This document shows, one piece after another, positions 9,401 through 17,493 of a DNA stretch of 64,000 nucleotides. The notes below the pieces were generated by a model, which was not told the DNA's origin, made no database searches, and worked only from the letters and a program-made list of their open reading frames with translations. The translations under genes were made by a program, and so were the position numbers. Numbering within the stretch: position 1 is the stretch's first letter; every line of letters starts with the position of its first letter. The stretch covers positions 14,744,001-14,808,000 of the forward strand of contig JASXTE010000005.1 of NCBI GenBank assembly GCA_030280995.1, written 5' to 3'. This DNA is from Hemileia vastatrix. Its lineage: Eukaryota > Basidiomycota > Pucciniomycetes > Pucciniales > Zaghouaniaceae.

Positions 9401-11907
9401 CAGTTTTCCAGAAAGTCATGGATAACACTTTCCATCAAGAAATTATTGAAGGTTGGCTCATGGTTTATATTGATGATATTATTGTTTTTTCTAAAACTTT
9501 TGATGAACATATGATTCACTTAAATAGAGTTTTCCAAAAAATGGATGAAATCAATATGACCTTATCTTTAAAAAAGTGTAAATTTGGTTTTCAATCTTTG
9601 AAAGTCCTTGGCCATGTTGTGTCAGGCTTACAAATTTGTGTAGACCATAATAAAGTTGCTGCCATTCAAAATGTGAAAGCACCAACTTCTGTAAGAGAAA
9701 TCCAAAGTTTTTTGGGTATGTGTGACTATTATAGACAATATATTAAAAATTATCAGGTCATAGCCTTGCCTCTTACAAAACTAACCAGAAAAGATGTTGC
9801 TTTTCTCTGGAATGATGACTGTCAGAAAGCTTTTAATACATTGAAAAATTGCTTAATGACAGCCCCTATATTGGCTCTCCCAGATTTTAACAAGCCATTT
9901 GTACTTTATACAGATGCTAGCTTTATTGGTCTGGGTGCTGCCCTTCACCAAAAGCAAATTATTAATGATAAAGCCTCAGAGGTTGTAATTTGTTATATTT
10001 CAAGAACCTTAAGAAATAGTGAATTGAAATATGGTGCCACTCAATTGGAGTGCTTAGCAGTTGTTTGGGCTCTTGAGAAACTTCATTACTACTTGGATGA
10101 CCAGAAATTTGAGTTGGTAACTGACTGTAGTGCTGTGAAATCTCTCTTAAACCTCAAAACACCTAACAGACATATGTTCAGGTGGCAACTTGCTGTTCAG
10201 GAATACAGAGGAAGGATGACTATTATCCACAGAGCTGGAAATGTTCACTCTAATGTTGATATGCTCTCCAGATTGCCTCTGCCAAATAATGACTCCAATC
10301 CTGCTTATGTACCTGAGGATGACACTGTTCATATACATGGTATATTTATAGTTGATATGGAAGAAGAGTTATTACAGTTAATACTGGATTCATATGATAA
10401 AGATTCTGACTTAAATAAATTAGTTACTATTTTGAATGATCCTAAGATTGCTTCAATTCAAGCTTTAATAAAAACTCTTCCTGCAAAATACCAAAATGCT
10501 TTAAATAAAGGAAAGTTTTCTATTGAAGATGGTTATATATATTATAGAAGGAAGCTTACCAATGTAATTGTTATTCCTCCTTCAATGAAAGAAACTATCC
10601 TCAAACTTTGTCATGATGACATATTAGCTGGTCATTTTGATCTTGAAAAAACTTTGATTAGAATCAAAAACACTGCATGGTGGGCTAATATGTCTGAAGA
10701 CACAAAATTATATGTTGAATCTTGTGATTCCTGCCAAAAATCTAAAAGGTTAACAGGTAAGAGAGCAGGGTTATTACAACATATTGAAGCACCTAGTGCT
10801 CCCTGGCAAATCATTAATATGGATTTTGTCACTGGTCTTCCTGTTGCAGGTAAAGACAGCTTTAACTCTTGTTGGGTAATAGTTGATAGATTCACAAAAA
10901 TGTGCAAATTTATTCCAACCCACAAAGATGTATCCACCAAAGAATTAGCTTTCTTATGGTGGTCTTACATGTTTAATATTATTGGTTTTCCAAAAGCCAT
11001 TATCTCTGATAGGGATCCAAAATTCACTTCTGAGTTTTGGACCTCTTTGATGGATATTTGTGGCTGTGAGTTAAAATTGTCTACAGCTCACCATCCTCAG
11101 ACTGATGGTCTAGCTGAAAGAATGATTCAAACTCTAGAAGATATGATTAGAAGGTATTGTGCCTTTGGTTTAGAATATAAAGACAATGACAGATTTACTC
11201 ATGATTGGGTCACTCTTTTGCCTGGTCTTGAATTTGCATATAATAGCACTGTTCATTCTGTCACTGAGAAAAAGCCTTTTGAGCTTTGGTTAGGTTATGT
11301 CCCAAACACTCCTGCTCAGATTCTCAATAATAAATTACCTAAGTTGGAACTACACCCTGGTGTAAAATCTTTTATGCAAATGCAACAGCTATGTAGAAAA
11401 CATGCTCAGAATTGTATTGATAAAGCATTTGAATATGAAAAGAAAAGATGGGATAAATCCCATAAAGAATACACATTTAACAAGGGTGATGAAGTGTTGA
11501 TCTCTACTGTCCATTTCAATTTACAAGGTAACCACAAATTAAAAGATCCTTTTGTAGGACCATTTGTTGTTAAAAGAATGGTTGGTGATAATGCAGTAGA
11601 AGTTGTATTGTATTCTCCATATGATAGGAAACATCCTGTCTTTCCCATTTCTTTGCTTAAGCCTTATACTTCCAACAGTGACTTATTTCCAAAAAGAAGA
11701 GGAAGACCTAAGAAAAACCCTCAGGAAGTCACAGAAACAGCAGAAATTGATAAAATTCTCAATGATAGAATTATCACTTCTGAAAGAGGTACTGAATATT
11801 TATTGAGATATAAGAACAAATCATCTGAACATGATGCATGGATACCTGGCAAAGAAATTTCAAATCTGCCTGCTCTGTTGAAAAAATACAAAAAGAAAAA
11901 ATCTTAG
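5740..11907 (+). CDS. Gypsy-1 Gag-Pol polyprotein with chromodomain (2055 aa)
   Basis: A single uninterrupted frame encodes the whole Ty3/gypsy machinery. Residues about 320-480 are rich in predicted coiled coil; a gag domain follows at about 560-730; a CCHC-type knuckle starts at Cys775 (CYKC...GHVC). Protease has DSGA at 888; reverse transcriptase has YIDD at 1243; RNase H has TDAS near 1392; integrase has an HHCC zinc region from His1625 and the catalytic triad Asp1695, Asp1757, Glu1793. A chromodomain occupies about the last 55 residues, the usual targeting module of chromoviruses. The first 230 residues are Ser/Pro-rich and overlap a second conserved reading frame reached by splicing. 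The ORF is intact and could be active in a complete element. Confidence 0.95.
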   Translation: MSNNLTEKMDNMQVDEIEIDYDADTVSSSKVGHKKSYANTKNSHTAGCGNDRKCKQTKPPSPSTTEGSKASSASRRSSKRLQNKKASSATTNQQPIQSYKRVEDRKYDVQRKGRHIVGSGPRTQEPDSGPGPSSIASQSASISGSTFTATQLNHPKSKYYGSRAMEMGLSNESLPTECATPSSSSAWPIQNTQFLSTSSSLPTKQEKEGPSTIPNPVPGEVSSSAMVSNLVDSHLGMFSNKSSSAGNIIEHGERTVKPVKRQLPVTSSPIDVISKLSFDEPLHLTSTSLINPSLAIKNDSVPPEIYNLIEKTSEEILKDTLDFNIVKDKHVRDVLIHENDRLNNLHLQCKVSSSVQDTAYLKIKETLNIVLIQQKQIRSDHRAISDRNISLHKTLSELKPLIEENYSFKNEIKSLQNELKKLKNDFHALSTKHSVAEDRNVLSLAKVNDQMSEIPRIRNYVSDLQEKFSTLTIKNELNEISASKLHKNKGKKPEQSSSFLPHISTIKQTDNESVKSFATSKQSCDGHAPAVSVNNEISEHLAKLQELLLMNNSNQKVDHPSSQKNWPKLDQYPTFDGDSSSDWQHFIQRIDNLKRSYKLPDEEIVSKLISLFSNVALMWYESVLLDNNHYTWNDWKSLIENQFGGSKFRLAQQRLYENTRYVSSSVEKPIVFLMKITKILRAIDPKMDYDIWRDKILYKLPNSLRDLIVARTEHVRENSSFINICNEVLLNHRYEPKNYLSKSYNDQNKPSIKLPEKSGKPSAPVAPKKYATNTCYKCDKPWQKGHVCDKKIHLVEQNEDTDEIELDVNNSSSDCESNISYDNESVKDVLMLEHDVHYLNNISEDCVLNLSSVENAEIIKDITNNSIPISPLKAPVIINGKNVDVVLDSGAGGSVVSEKALASVDKEYLSKLLPITSEKWRGYGSTLFPIGKYKTSVFFKYNGGFVRAICEFVVMKNDNLSNWFIMGNDILTMFGVKLDPANNCFTLGMNGKRKFKISSPKPSGHLLKSCNSLTQCKGRTTTEMDDLLHEINTASFGDHLTNEQKDSIVASITSFPMAFAHGSHVLGIVQEEMKITLSCNLSDIPPSLKKKPYPASPSKRKDIEDNIETLLKMNIIEKVNVTPKYCVISPVLISYEKDKARLCGDYRALNTYTVDDIYPLPRINSIHATLQGAKFISCLDGNKGYHQVPVEKNSQNFLLIATHMGIYKYVRMPFGPKNAPSVFQKVMDNTFHQEIIEGWLMVYIDDIIVFSKTFDEHMIHLNRVFQKMDEINMTLSLKKCKFGFQSLKVLGHVVSGLQICVDHNKVAAIQNVKAPTSVREIQSFLGMCDYYRQYIKNYQVIALPLTKLTRKDVAFLWNDDCQKAFNTLKNCLMTAPILALPDFNKPFVLYTDASFIGLGAALHQKQIINDKASEVVICYISRTLRNSELKYGATQLECLAVVWALEKLHYYLDDQKFELVTDCSAVKSLLNLKTPNRHMFRWQLAVQEYRGRMTIIHRAGNVHSNVDMLSRLPLPNNDSNPAYVPEDDTVHIHGIFIVDMEEELLQLILDSYDKDSDLNKLVTILNDPKIASIQALIKTLPAKYQNALNKGKFSIEDGYIYYRRKLTNVIVIPPSMKETILKLCHDDILAGHFDLEKTLIRIKNTAWWANMSEDTKLYVESCDSCQKSKRLTGKRAGLLQHIEAPSAPWQIINMDFVTGLPVAGKDSFNSCWVIVDRFTKMCKFIPTHKDVSTKELAFLWWSYMFNIIGFPKAIISDRDPKFTSEFWTSLMDICGCELKLSTAHHPQTDGLAERMIQTLEDMIRRYCAFGLEYKDNDRFTHDWVTLLPGLEFAYNSTVHSVTEKKPFELWLGYVPNTPAQILNNKLPKLELHPGVKSFMQMQQLCRKHAQNCIDKAFEYEKKRWDKSHKEYTFNKGDEVLISTVHFNLQGNHKLKDPFVGPFVVKRMVGDNAVEVVLYSPYDRKHPVFPISLLKPYTSNSDLFPKRRGRPKKNPQEVTETAEIDKILNDRIITSERGTEYLLRYKNKSSEHDAWIPGKEISNLPALLKKYKKKKS
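5815..5878 (+). other. Predicted alternative intron 1 of Gypsy-1 (64 nt)
   Basis: Donor ACT|GTAAGT, branch site GCTAAC near 5851-5856, acceptor TACTGCAG|GATG. All three are textbook fungal signals and lie in the expected spacing. The length is not a multiple of three, so splicing changes frame while retention gives Gag-Pol. Gypsy-2 has an intron-like block at the homologous place. Confidence 0.75.
6418..6475 (+). other. Predicted intron 2 of Gypsy-1 (58 nt), at the accessory stop codon
   Basis: Donor CATG|GTAAGT, branch CTAAT about 20 nt before the end, acceptor CTTCTGCAG|GTAA. The donor overlaps the accessory TGG-TAA stop and the acceptor is also followed by GTAA, so the same TGG-TAA is rebuilt after splicing. 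Gypsy-2 has a block of identical length (22386-22443) with the same property. If the gag frame were spliced here it would stop soon after. Confidence 0.55.
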
Positions 11908-11941
11908 CATTTTTTTTATTGTTTTTTTTAGTGTGAGGGAG

Positions 11942-12866
11942 TGTCAGCCAGGCTATTCCAGGAGTCCAGTAAATGATATATAAATTATAAAACCTTAAAG
12001 AGTGAGTAAGACTTGTATTTAATGAATATAACTTAATATTTTATTACATAATGAAATTATATAAGAATTTTATTATATACAAATGTTACATTAAATTTAT
12101 TGGTTATATATATTTTTATATACAATTAAATTGAGCATAATATAATATATTCTACAAATAATGGCGCATTTTTATGTATTTAATAATTATAAATTTATAT
12201 TTAATTAATTAAAAAACATATATCATAATTACAAGTGTAAATTTGATTTATAATATATTTAAATTAATTACTTAAATTTATATATTAACTAATACCTCTC
12301 ATATGATACTAAACAATTATTAAGGACGCTTCTTTTGACCCTTAATTGTGTTAGAAAAAACAAATAAATTAATTTGGACTAAATTGAGATTAATTGCTTG
12401 TTTTGTTGCGTCAAATTATTTTTTGTTTCACTTAAAATGTCCTCTAATCAGAATGTACCATCTGTTGGGAATTATATTTCTCATAGTTCCTATGTTTCCA
12501 ATCTTGTTTAGTTATTTACTATTGTCACTTACTGATTTGGGGATTAATGGCGGGGAAATTGGATTCTTAATTGGGCTTTTAATTAATTGTTTCATGTTTT
12601 TCTCTATATTGTTATGTTTCATTTACTCTTTTGATATGTTTGTTTTATTCCTTTCTAATCATTGTATTTACTGATATAGTAGCGCTTCAGAGGACCCATT
12701 GCCTATAAAAGGGCCTTGGATAATCCCCTGTAGCCTTATCACTTATTATACACTCAACAAATTAAATACAATTTTTATATTACGTTTATATTCTTTTTAT
12801 TAGTAATAAAATTCTAATTAAAATTTTATATAACAATTTAAAGGTTGCTTTAAGTCTGATAGTAAT
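11942..12866 (+). repeat. Gypsy-1 3' LTR fragment (first 925 bp)
   Basis: Begins TGTCAGCCAGG after a short purine tract (GTGAGGGAG). It carries the LTR promoter region, including a TATA box (CTATAAAAGGGCC, 12703-12715) and A-rich DNA downstream of it. It stops at 12866 where copia sequence begins. Confidence 0.93.
12704..12710 (+). promoter_or_regulatory. Gypsy-1 LTR TATA box
   Basis: TATAAAA followed by GGGCC. The same TATAAAAGG-C block is found in the Gypsy-2 5' LTR (about 24192-24200, minus strand) and in the solo LTR (about 49867), and in the complete LTR of copy 2 (40954-40960), so it is the conserved core promoter of this LTR group. Confidence 0.65.
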
Positions 12867-12910
12867 CTGAAAAATCAAATTCTGACTGCATTATCAACGC
12901 TTCTGCTTCC

Positions 12911-15900
12911 ATGGCTTCTCATTCCTCAAACCTTTCTCCAATTATTGATTCTGGGGCCAGCTGTCATATGTTTAACAACAGAGACAGTTTTATCAGTTTT
13001 CAACCTGTCAACATTCGAATTCAACTTGCTGGTATTGGGAAATCAATCTATGCAACTGGAAAAGGAACTGTTGCTGCTTCTGGAGGAATGGAAGGAAAAG
13101 TTTTCTTTTCTGATGCTCTTTATGTCCCTGATCTTGGAAGGAATCTCATCTCCCTGGGACGTCTTTGGAGAACTGGTTGTCTTCTCATCCCTGCACCAGT
13201 TAATCCTACATCAAACTTCATTATTTCACGTAATGGAAAGAATTATATGGGAGGAGTCATCTCCAATTCATTATTTGAAGTTTCTGTGGTTCCACAAGGC
13301 ATGTCTCCCCCTAATTCCTCAGCTCTCTATGCAAAAGCTTCAAGTCAGTCTCTAACTCTCTGGCACAACAGATTAGGACATCCCTACGCCCCATATATTC
13401 AAAAACTTTTTAATGGAATGGCATCTGATGTATCTAGTTCTAGTTTGTCTGACTCTGAAATGCATTTTTGTGAACCGTGTGTGTTGGGTAAACAAACCCA
13501 TGCTTCCTTTCCTGGCCAGTTGCCTGTTGCCAAAAATCCTCTTGAAGTTGTCCACACAGATTTATCTGGGAAAATTCAGCCTCCTTCTTTTGATGGGTCT
13601 CAGTATTACCTTAAGTTCACTGATCAGGCCACTTCATACCGTCATGTTTACCTTCTTTCCTCAAAAGCCCAAGTATTCAAATATTTCTTGGAATATAAGG
13701 CATCTGTAGAGCTGCAATCTGGCTTCAAAATCAAAAAGCTTGTTTGTGACGGTGGTGGTGAGTATATCAACTCTAGTCTGGTCAACTTTCTTAAACAACA
13801 TGGCGTTGCTCTTCAAGTTACGGCTCCTTACACTCCCCAACAAAATCCAATTTCTGAGAGAGGAAACCGTATTACCACTGAAAAATCCAAAACCATGATG
13901 TTTCATTCTAATGCACCAATTCACCTATGGTCTGAAGCAGTTAAAACAGCAGTATATCTTGAAAACAGATTACCAACCAAAGCTCTTCAAAACAAATCAA
14001 CTCCTTTTGAAGCCTGGAATAAATCCAAACCCAGAGTTTCACACCTCAGAGTTTTTGGTTGTGCTTGCTATGCTTTTCTTGATAAACATCAACGTCCTGG
14101 AAAGTTTTCAGCTAATGCCAGAAAGTGTGTCATGATTGGATATGAAGTTGGAACAACAAATTATCGTGTTTGGGATCTTGAGCTTAAAAAGATTGTTATT
14201 GCCAAATCTGTGGCCTTCAATGAAAATTTCTTCCCCTTTCTTGACTCCAGATTTAAGCGCCCTCAATGGTCACAACTGATGAAGCAAATTCCAGATCAAA
14301 TTCATGACAGTCAACCACTTCCAACACCTGGACTTTCCTTTTCTCCAGCTCAATCTCCTTCTGAGTCTCCAACTCCTGATCCATCCTCAGGAAACATTTC
14401 TGATTCACATTCTGAAGATAATTCTCCTTCTTCTTCTTCTTCCTCTGATTTTCACATGTCAGGCACACCTTCCAATTCAACTCCTTGTCCTTCACCTGGC
14501 CACTTAACAAGATTACCTCATTCCAATGTCCCAGATGAAGAAGGTTCCAGTCAATCTGATCCATCATATTCATCAATTGAGCCAGACAATCCAGCAGATC
14601 CTGATTATGTTCCCTCATCACAATCCCCCAGTTATTCTGACAACTCTTCAGCTGAAACATCCACTCCTGAACATTTACGTCAGATTTATTATGATCATTA
14701 TCAACATGATTCCTACTCTGATTCTCCTGATCCTCTTGGGTTATATGCAGCAAATGCCTTTGCTTTCTCTCTAGAAGCTCCCTTGCTAGCTCATGAAATT
14801 CCTGAACCCCAGTGTTATAAGCAAGCAATCTATTCCAAATATTCAGCAGAATGGGCAGAGGCTGTGAAACATGAACATCAAGCACTTCAGCGTTGTAACA
14901 CTTGGAAAATTGTCCCCAGGCCTGAAAAAGCTAATGTAATTGGCTGCAGGTGGGTTTTCAGGGTTAAACCTAATGCTGATGGTGGTGTTTCCAAGTTCAA
15001 AGCCCATTGTGTAGCAAAAGGATATTCTCAAATCCTAGGAATAGATTTTCATGAAACTTTTGCACCCACTGGACGGATCACTTCTCTCAGGACCATTCTT
15101 TCTTTAGCAGCTTATTTTGACTGGGATGTTCATCAAATGGATGTAGTGGCAGCTTTTCTCCAGGGAAACTTAAATGAAACTGTTTATATGGAACAGCCTG
15201 AAGGAACACTAACTGCTGGAAATGAAGGTAAAGTTTGCCAATTGTTGCGCCCTCTTTATGGCATCAAACAAGCTCCCTTTTGCTGGAATTCACGTATAAA
15301 TGACTACTTGTGCAAGCTCAACTTCTCCCCCCTTAAGTGTGATCAGTGTGTGTATGTTTGGAGAAACAAATCACAAATCTGTATCATTTATCTTCATGTT
15401 GATGATATGGTCATTACTGGTAATCATTTTCTTTGGTTCAAAGACAAAATCAAAACTGAATTTGAGATGGATGATCTTGGTCCTGCCACTTGGATTTTGG
15501 GAATGCGTCTCACCAGGAACAGAACAGCACGTACTCTTTCTTTATCACAAGATTCTTATGCTGAAAAAGTTTTGTCCAACTGGAATATGGCCAACTGCAA
15601 TCCCTGTCTTACTCCCTTATCCCCAAATGATTATCCTGTCAAAGCAACCAGTGAAGAAATTGCTGAATTCAATGCTCTAAAAATCAATTACCGCTCTGCT
15701 ATTGGTGCACTCAACTATTTGTCAGTTGCAACAAGACCTGATCTCTCTTTTGCAGTTGGTGCATTATCTCAACATCTTATTGAACCAGGTATCAAACACT
15801 GGCTTGCTGTCAAACACACTTTCAGATATCTGCGTGCCACTTCATCATCATCTCTCACTTTTGGAGGAAAATGCCCAATTCCAAATCATCCATCACTCTG

Positions 15901-16402
15901 TCCTCTTATTTACTCTGACACTGATTATGCTGGGGATCCTGATACCAGGCGCTCAACTGGAGGGTATGTTGCCATACTCAATGGAGGAGCTATTTCCTGG
16001 AGTTCTAAAAAGCAGCAAGTTGTCACTATCTCTAGTACTGAGGCTGAGTTCAGAGGCATTGTGGATGCTGGATGTGAAGCAATTTGGCTGACTAAATTAC
16101 TTACTTCCTTCAATATTCCTAAATCACCTTCACCTTTAATCCTTGCTGACAATGCCAGTTCCATTTCACAATGCAAGGATTCACTCAGATACCGTCAAAG
16201 ATCAAAACATGTGGACACTCAACTTTGTTGGATTACTGAAAGCATCAACAAAAATCATTTTCAGCTTCAACACATTTCAACTGAACACATGGTAGCTGAT
16301 CTTCTTACAAAATCTTTGGGAAAAGTCAAGCTGTCTTATCTCCTCAAACTCATGGGTCTGATATTAAGGGGGGGTGTTGAAATTTCTGCCTCTAATACCT
16401 GA
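12911..16402 (+). CDS. Copia-2 protease-integrase-RT-RNase H (1163 aa, lacks Gag)
   Basis: An open frame from ATG 12911; an in-frame TAA at 12863-12865 in the LTR closes it upstream, so Gag is lost. Protease DSGAS is at residue 13, followed by the integrase zinc region and the DDE core, a Ser/Pro-rich linker (about 460-600), the reverse transcriptase with its HVDD active-site box at 830-833, and RNase H with SDTDYAGD near 1002. The C-terminal part (SKHVDTQ... then LLTKSL) is typical of copia RNase H. The stop lies 28 bp inside the 3' LTR. Compared with full copia polyproteins (about 1,300-1,500 residues) only the N-terminal Gag is missing. Confidence 0.92.
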   Translation: MASHSSNLSPIIDSGASCHMFNNRDSFISFQPVNIRIQLAGIGKSIYATGKGTVAASGGMEGKVFFSDALYVPDLGRNLISLGRLWRTGCLLIPAPVNPTSNFIISRNGKNYMGGVISNSLFEVSVVPQGMSPPNSSALYAKASSQSLTLWHNRLGHPYAPYIQKLFNGMASDVSSSSLSDSEMHFCEPCVLGKQTHASFPGQLPVAKNPLEVVHTDLSGKIQPPSFDGSQYYLKFTDQATSYRHVYLLSSKAQVFKYFLEYKASVELQSGFKIKKLVCDGGGEYINSSLVNFLKQHGVALQVTAPYTPQQNPISERGNRITTEKSKTMMFHSNAPIHLWSEAVKTAVYLENRLPTKALQNKSTPFEAWNKSKPRVSHLRVFGCACYAFLDKHQRPGKFSANARKCVMIGYEVGTTNYRVWDLELKKIVIAKSVAFNENFFPFLDSRFKRPQWSQLMKQIPDQIHDSQPLPTPGLSFSPAQSPSESPTPDPSSGNISDSHSEDNSPSSSSSSDFHMSGTPSNSTPCPSPGHLTRLPHSNVPDEEGSSQSDPSYSSIEPDNPADPDYVPSSQSPSYSDNSSAETSTPEHLRQIYYDHYQHDSYSDSPDPLGLYAANAFAFSLEAPLLAHEIPEPQCYKQAIYSKYSAEWAEAVKHEHQALQRCNTWKIVPRPEKANVIGCRWVFRVKPNADGGVSKFKAHCVAKGYSQILGIDFHETFAPTGRITSLRTILSLAAYFDWDVHQMDVVAAFLQGNLNETVYMEQPEGTLTAGNEGKVCQLLRPLYGIKQAPFCWNSRINDYLCKLNFSPLKCDQCVYVWRNKSQICIIYLHVDDMVITGNHFLWFKDKIKTEFEMDDLGPATWILGMRLTRNRTARTLSLSQDSYAEKVLSNWNMANCNPCLTPLSPNDYPVKATSEEIAEFNALKINYRSAIGALNYLSVATRPDLSFAVGALSQHLIEPGIKHWLAVKHTFRYLRATSSSSLTFGGKCPIPNHPSLCPLIYSDTDYAGDPDTRRSTGGYVAILNGGAISWSSKKQQVVTISSTEAEFRGIVDAGCEAIWLTKLLTSFNIPKSPSPLILADNASSISQCKDSLRYRQRSKHVDTQLCWITESINKNHFQLQHISTEHMVADLLTKSLGKVKLSYLLKLMGLILRGGVEISASNT
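16364..16374 (+). promoter_or_regulatory. Copia-2 polypurine tract
   Basis: A purine run, AA followed by seven G's, ends exactly where the LTR begins (TGTTG). It is the expected plus-strand primer for reverse transcription. Confidence 0.8.
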
Positions 16403-17290
16403 CCCATTCCTTACTCCAGCTTCTTACCATCGTCTCAAGTCATTCTCCTTGCTCATATCCTCTTTTCCCGACCTTTTCTGCCGAGGAACTTCAAAGATAC
16501 AAGCTCCAGCATCAAGAACAACATTTCTTTCCCACCCGGAGTCAATGTATTGATTCTGGACCTCGAGGACGTGTTTCTTTACCTGGAGTGTGAATCTTTT
16601 CCCCGGCTGGGAACTTTTTCCTTGGATGTGAACCTGTCTCTTTTTCTGTATTGTAGTTTAGTAGTTTTATCGACGTCGTGTTAGTTTCTATTGTTTTGGA
16701 TGGTGGACTTTGTCATATAATGAGCCCTCTCTTTGCCATTTCCGTTTTCCCCATCCAAATCTTTTTCTTTCTCTTTCTCTCTATTCTCTTTATCCCTTCC
16801 ACTGCTTCTTCCTGTCCACTGCTTTCCCTTTTGGCCGCATCTGACAGTCTTTGCACTGTGTGGGGAGAATAGAGTCTTTTGTCCAGGTTCTTTCCTTTTC
16901 TTTTCTGTTATCTTTTCTCTAATTCTTTTAGTCCTAACCACAGCAGCTCACACTTGTGTCCCTTATAGTTTTAGCACACGCTTTGTTGTAGTTACTTGTT
17001 GTTGTAAGGTGCACAGTTGCTGATTGACCTGTGTTTAGGTATGTTTGTTTTTGCAATGAAATCCAAATCTTTTTCTTTCTCTTTCTCTCTATTCTCTTTA
17101 TCCCTTCCACTGCTTCTTCCTGTCCACTGCTTTCCCTTTTGGCCGCATCTGACAGTCTTTGCACTGTGTGGGGAGAATAGAGTCTTTTGTCCAGTTTTAG
17201 CACACGCTTTGTTGTAGTTACTTGTTGTTGTAAGGTGCACAGTTGCTGATTGACCTGTGTTTAGCTTTCCTTTGTGCTAAAACTTCTACA
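16375..17290 (+). repeat. Copia-2 3' LTR (916 bp) with two intron-like blocks
   Basis: Same LTR as 1911-2508 but longer by two blocks. Block 1 (16887-16968, 82 nt) can be aligned as GTTCTT...CTTATAG and contains CTAAC. Block 2 (17039-17274, 236 nt) starts GTATGT and ends TGTTTAG; it consists of 22 unique bases plus a second copy of about 214 bp of the LTR. Removing both gives exactly the layout of the Copia-1 LTR. The block 1 borders could slide by two bases, so GT-AG is permitted but not forced. Confidence 0.85.
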
Positions 17291-17493
17291 GAGATATTGG
17301 AAAAACAGGATGTTTTCTGTCATATGGAAAAATGCAAAATAACTTCAACTGCATTATCTCCAATCATTCTTCTGACAACAAATGGACCAACAAATATGTC
17401 TTTTAATTTGTTATTACCTTGTAAATTGAAGTGGACTGTAGAAATCAACACTTCATCACCCTTTTTGAAAGTGTATTCTTTATAGGATTTGTC

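Larger units (their letters stand above)
1..12866. repeat. Large segmental repeat, copy 1
   Basis: This stretch is repeated at 28281-41116 with a constant offset of 28,280 bp up to about 7146 and 28,250 bp after it. The change of offset is a 30-bp deletion in copy 2. I saw no other difference on reading the two side by side. The right border is sharp: both copies read the same through 12866/41116, inside the Gypsy-1 3' LTR, then diverge completely. The left border is outside the window. It may be a true recent tandem duplication, or two haplotypes of a dikaryon joined during assembly. Confidence 0.95.
4832..12866 (+). mobile_element. Gypsy-1 (copy 1): chromodomain Ty3/gypsy retrotransposon
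   Basis: A long-ORF chromovirus with a partial LTR at each end. The left piece (4832-5028) is the last 197 bp of the LTR; the right piece (11942-12866) is the first 925 bp. Against the complete 1,140-bp LTR at 40192-41331 the two pieces together make one LTR lacking only 18 bp (equivalent to 41117-41134). The flanks are Copia-1 and Copia-2, which share a 1,216-bp duplication. This looks like an opened one-LTR circle placed in copia rather than a normal integrase product. Confidence 0.93.
12867..17290 (+). mobile_element. Copia-2: right part of a Ty1/copia retrotransposon
   Basis: Starts abruptly at 12867 with sequence equal to Copia-1 position 3616 and runs through protease, integrase, reverse transcriptase and RNase H to a purine tract and a 916-bp 3' LTR. 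The shared 1,216 bp with Copia-1 differ by only a few bases (for example near 13804). The right end is followed directly by Gypsy-2 integrase sequence at 17291, so a copia element had inserted into Gypsy-2. The 5-bp flanks (TTATT at 1906-1910, GAGAT at 17291-17295) do not match, so Copia-1 and Copia-2 are not the two ends of one clean insertion. Confidence 0.93.

Noticed and set aside
14253..14885. 210-codon minus-strand frame in Copia-2
   Set aside because: Antisense of the Ser/Pro-rich linker between integrase and reverse transcriptase; low-complexity reverse reading explains it.
1911..17290. Single complete copia element interrupted by Gypsy-1 with normal target duplication
   Set aside because: The host sequence is duplicated for 1,216 bp, the Gypsy-1 LTRs are partial and the outer copia flanks do not match.
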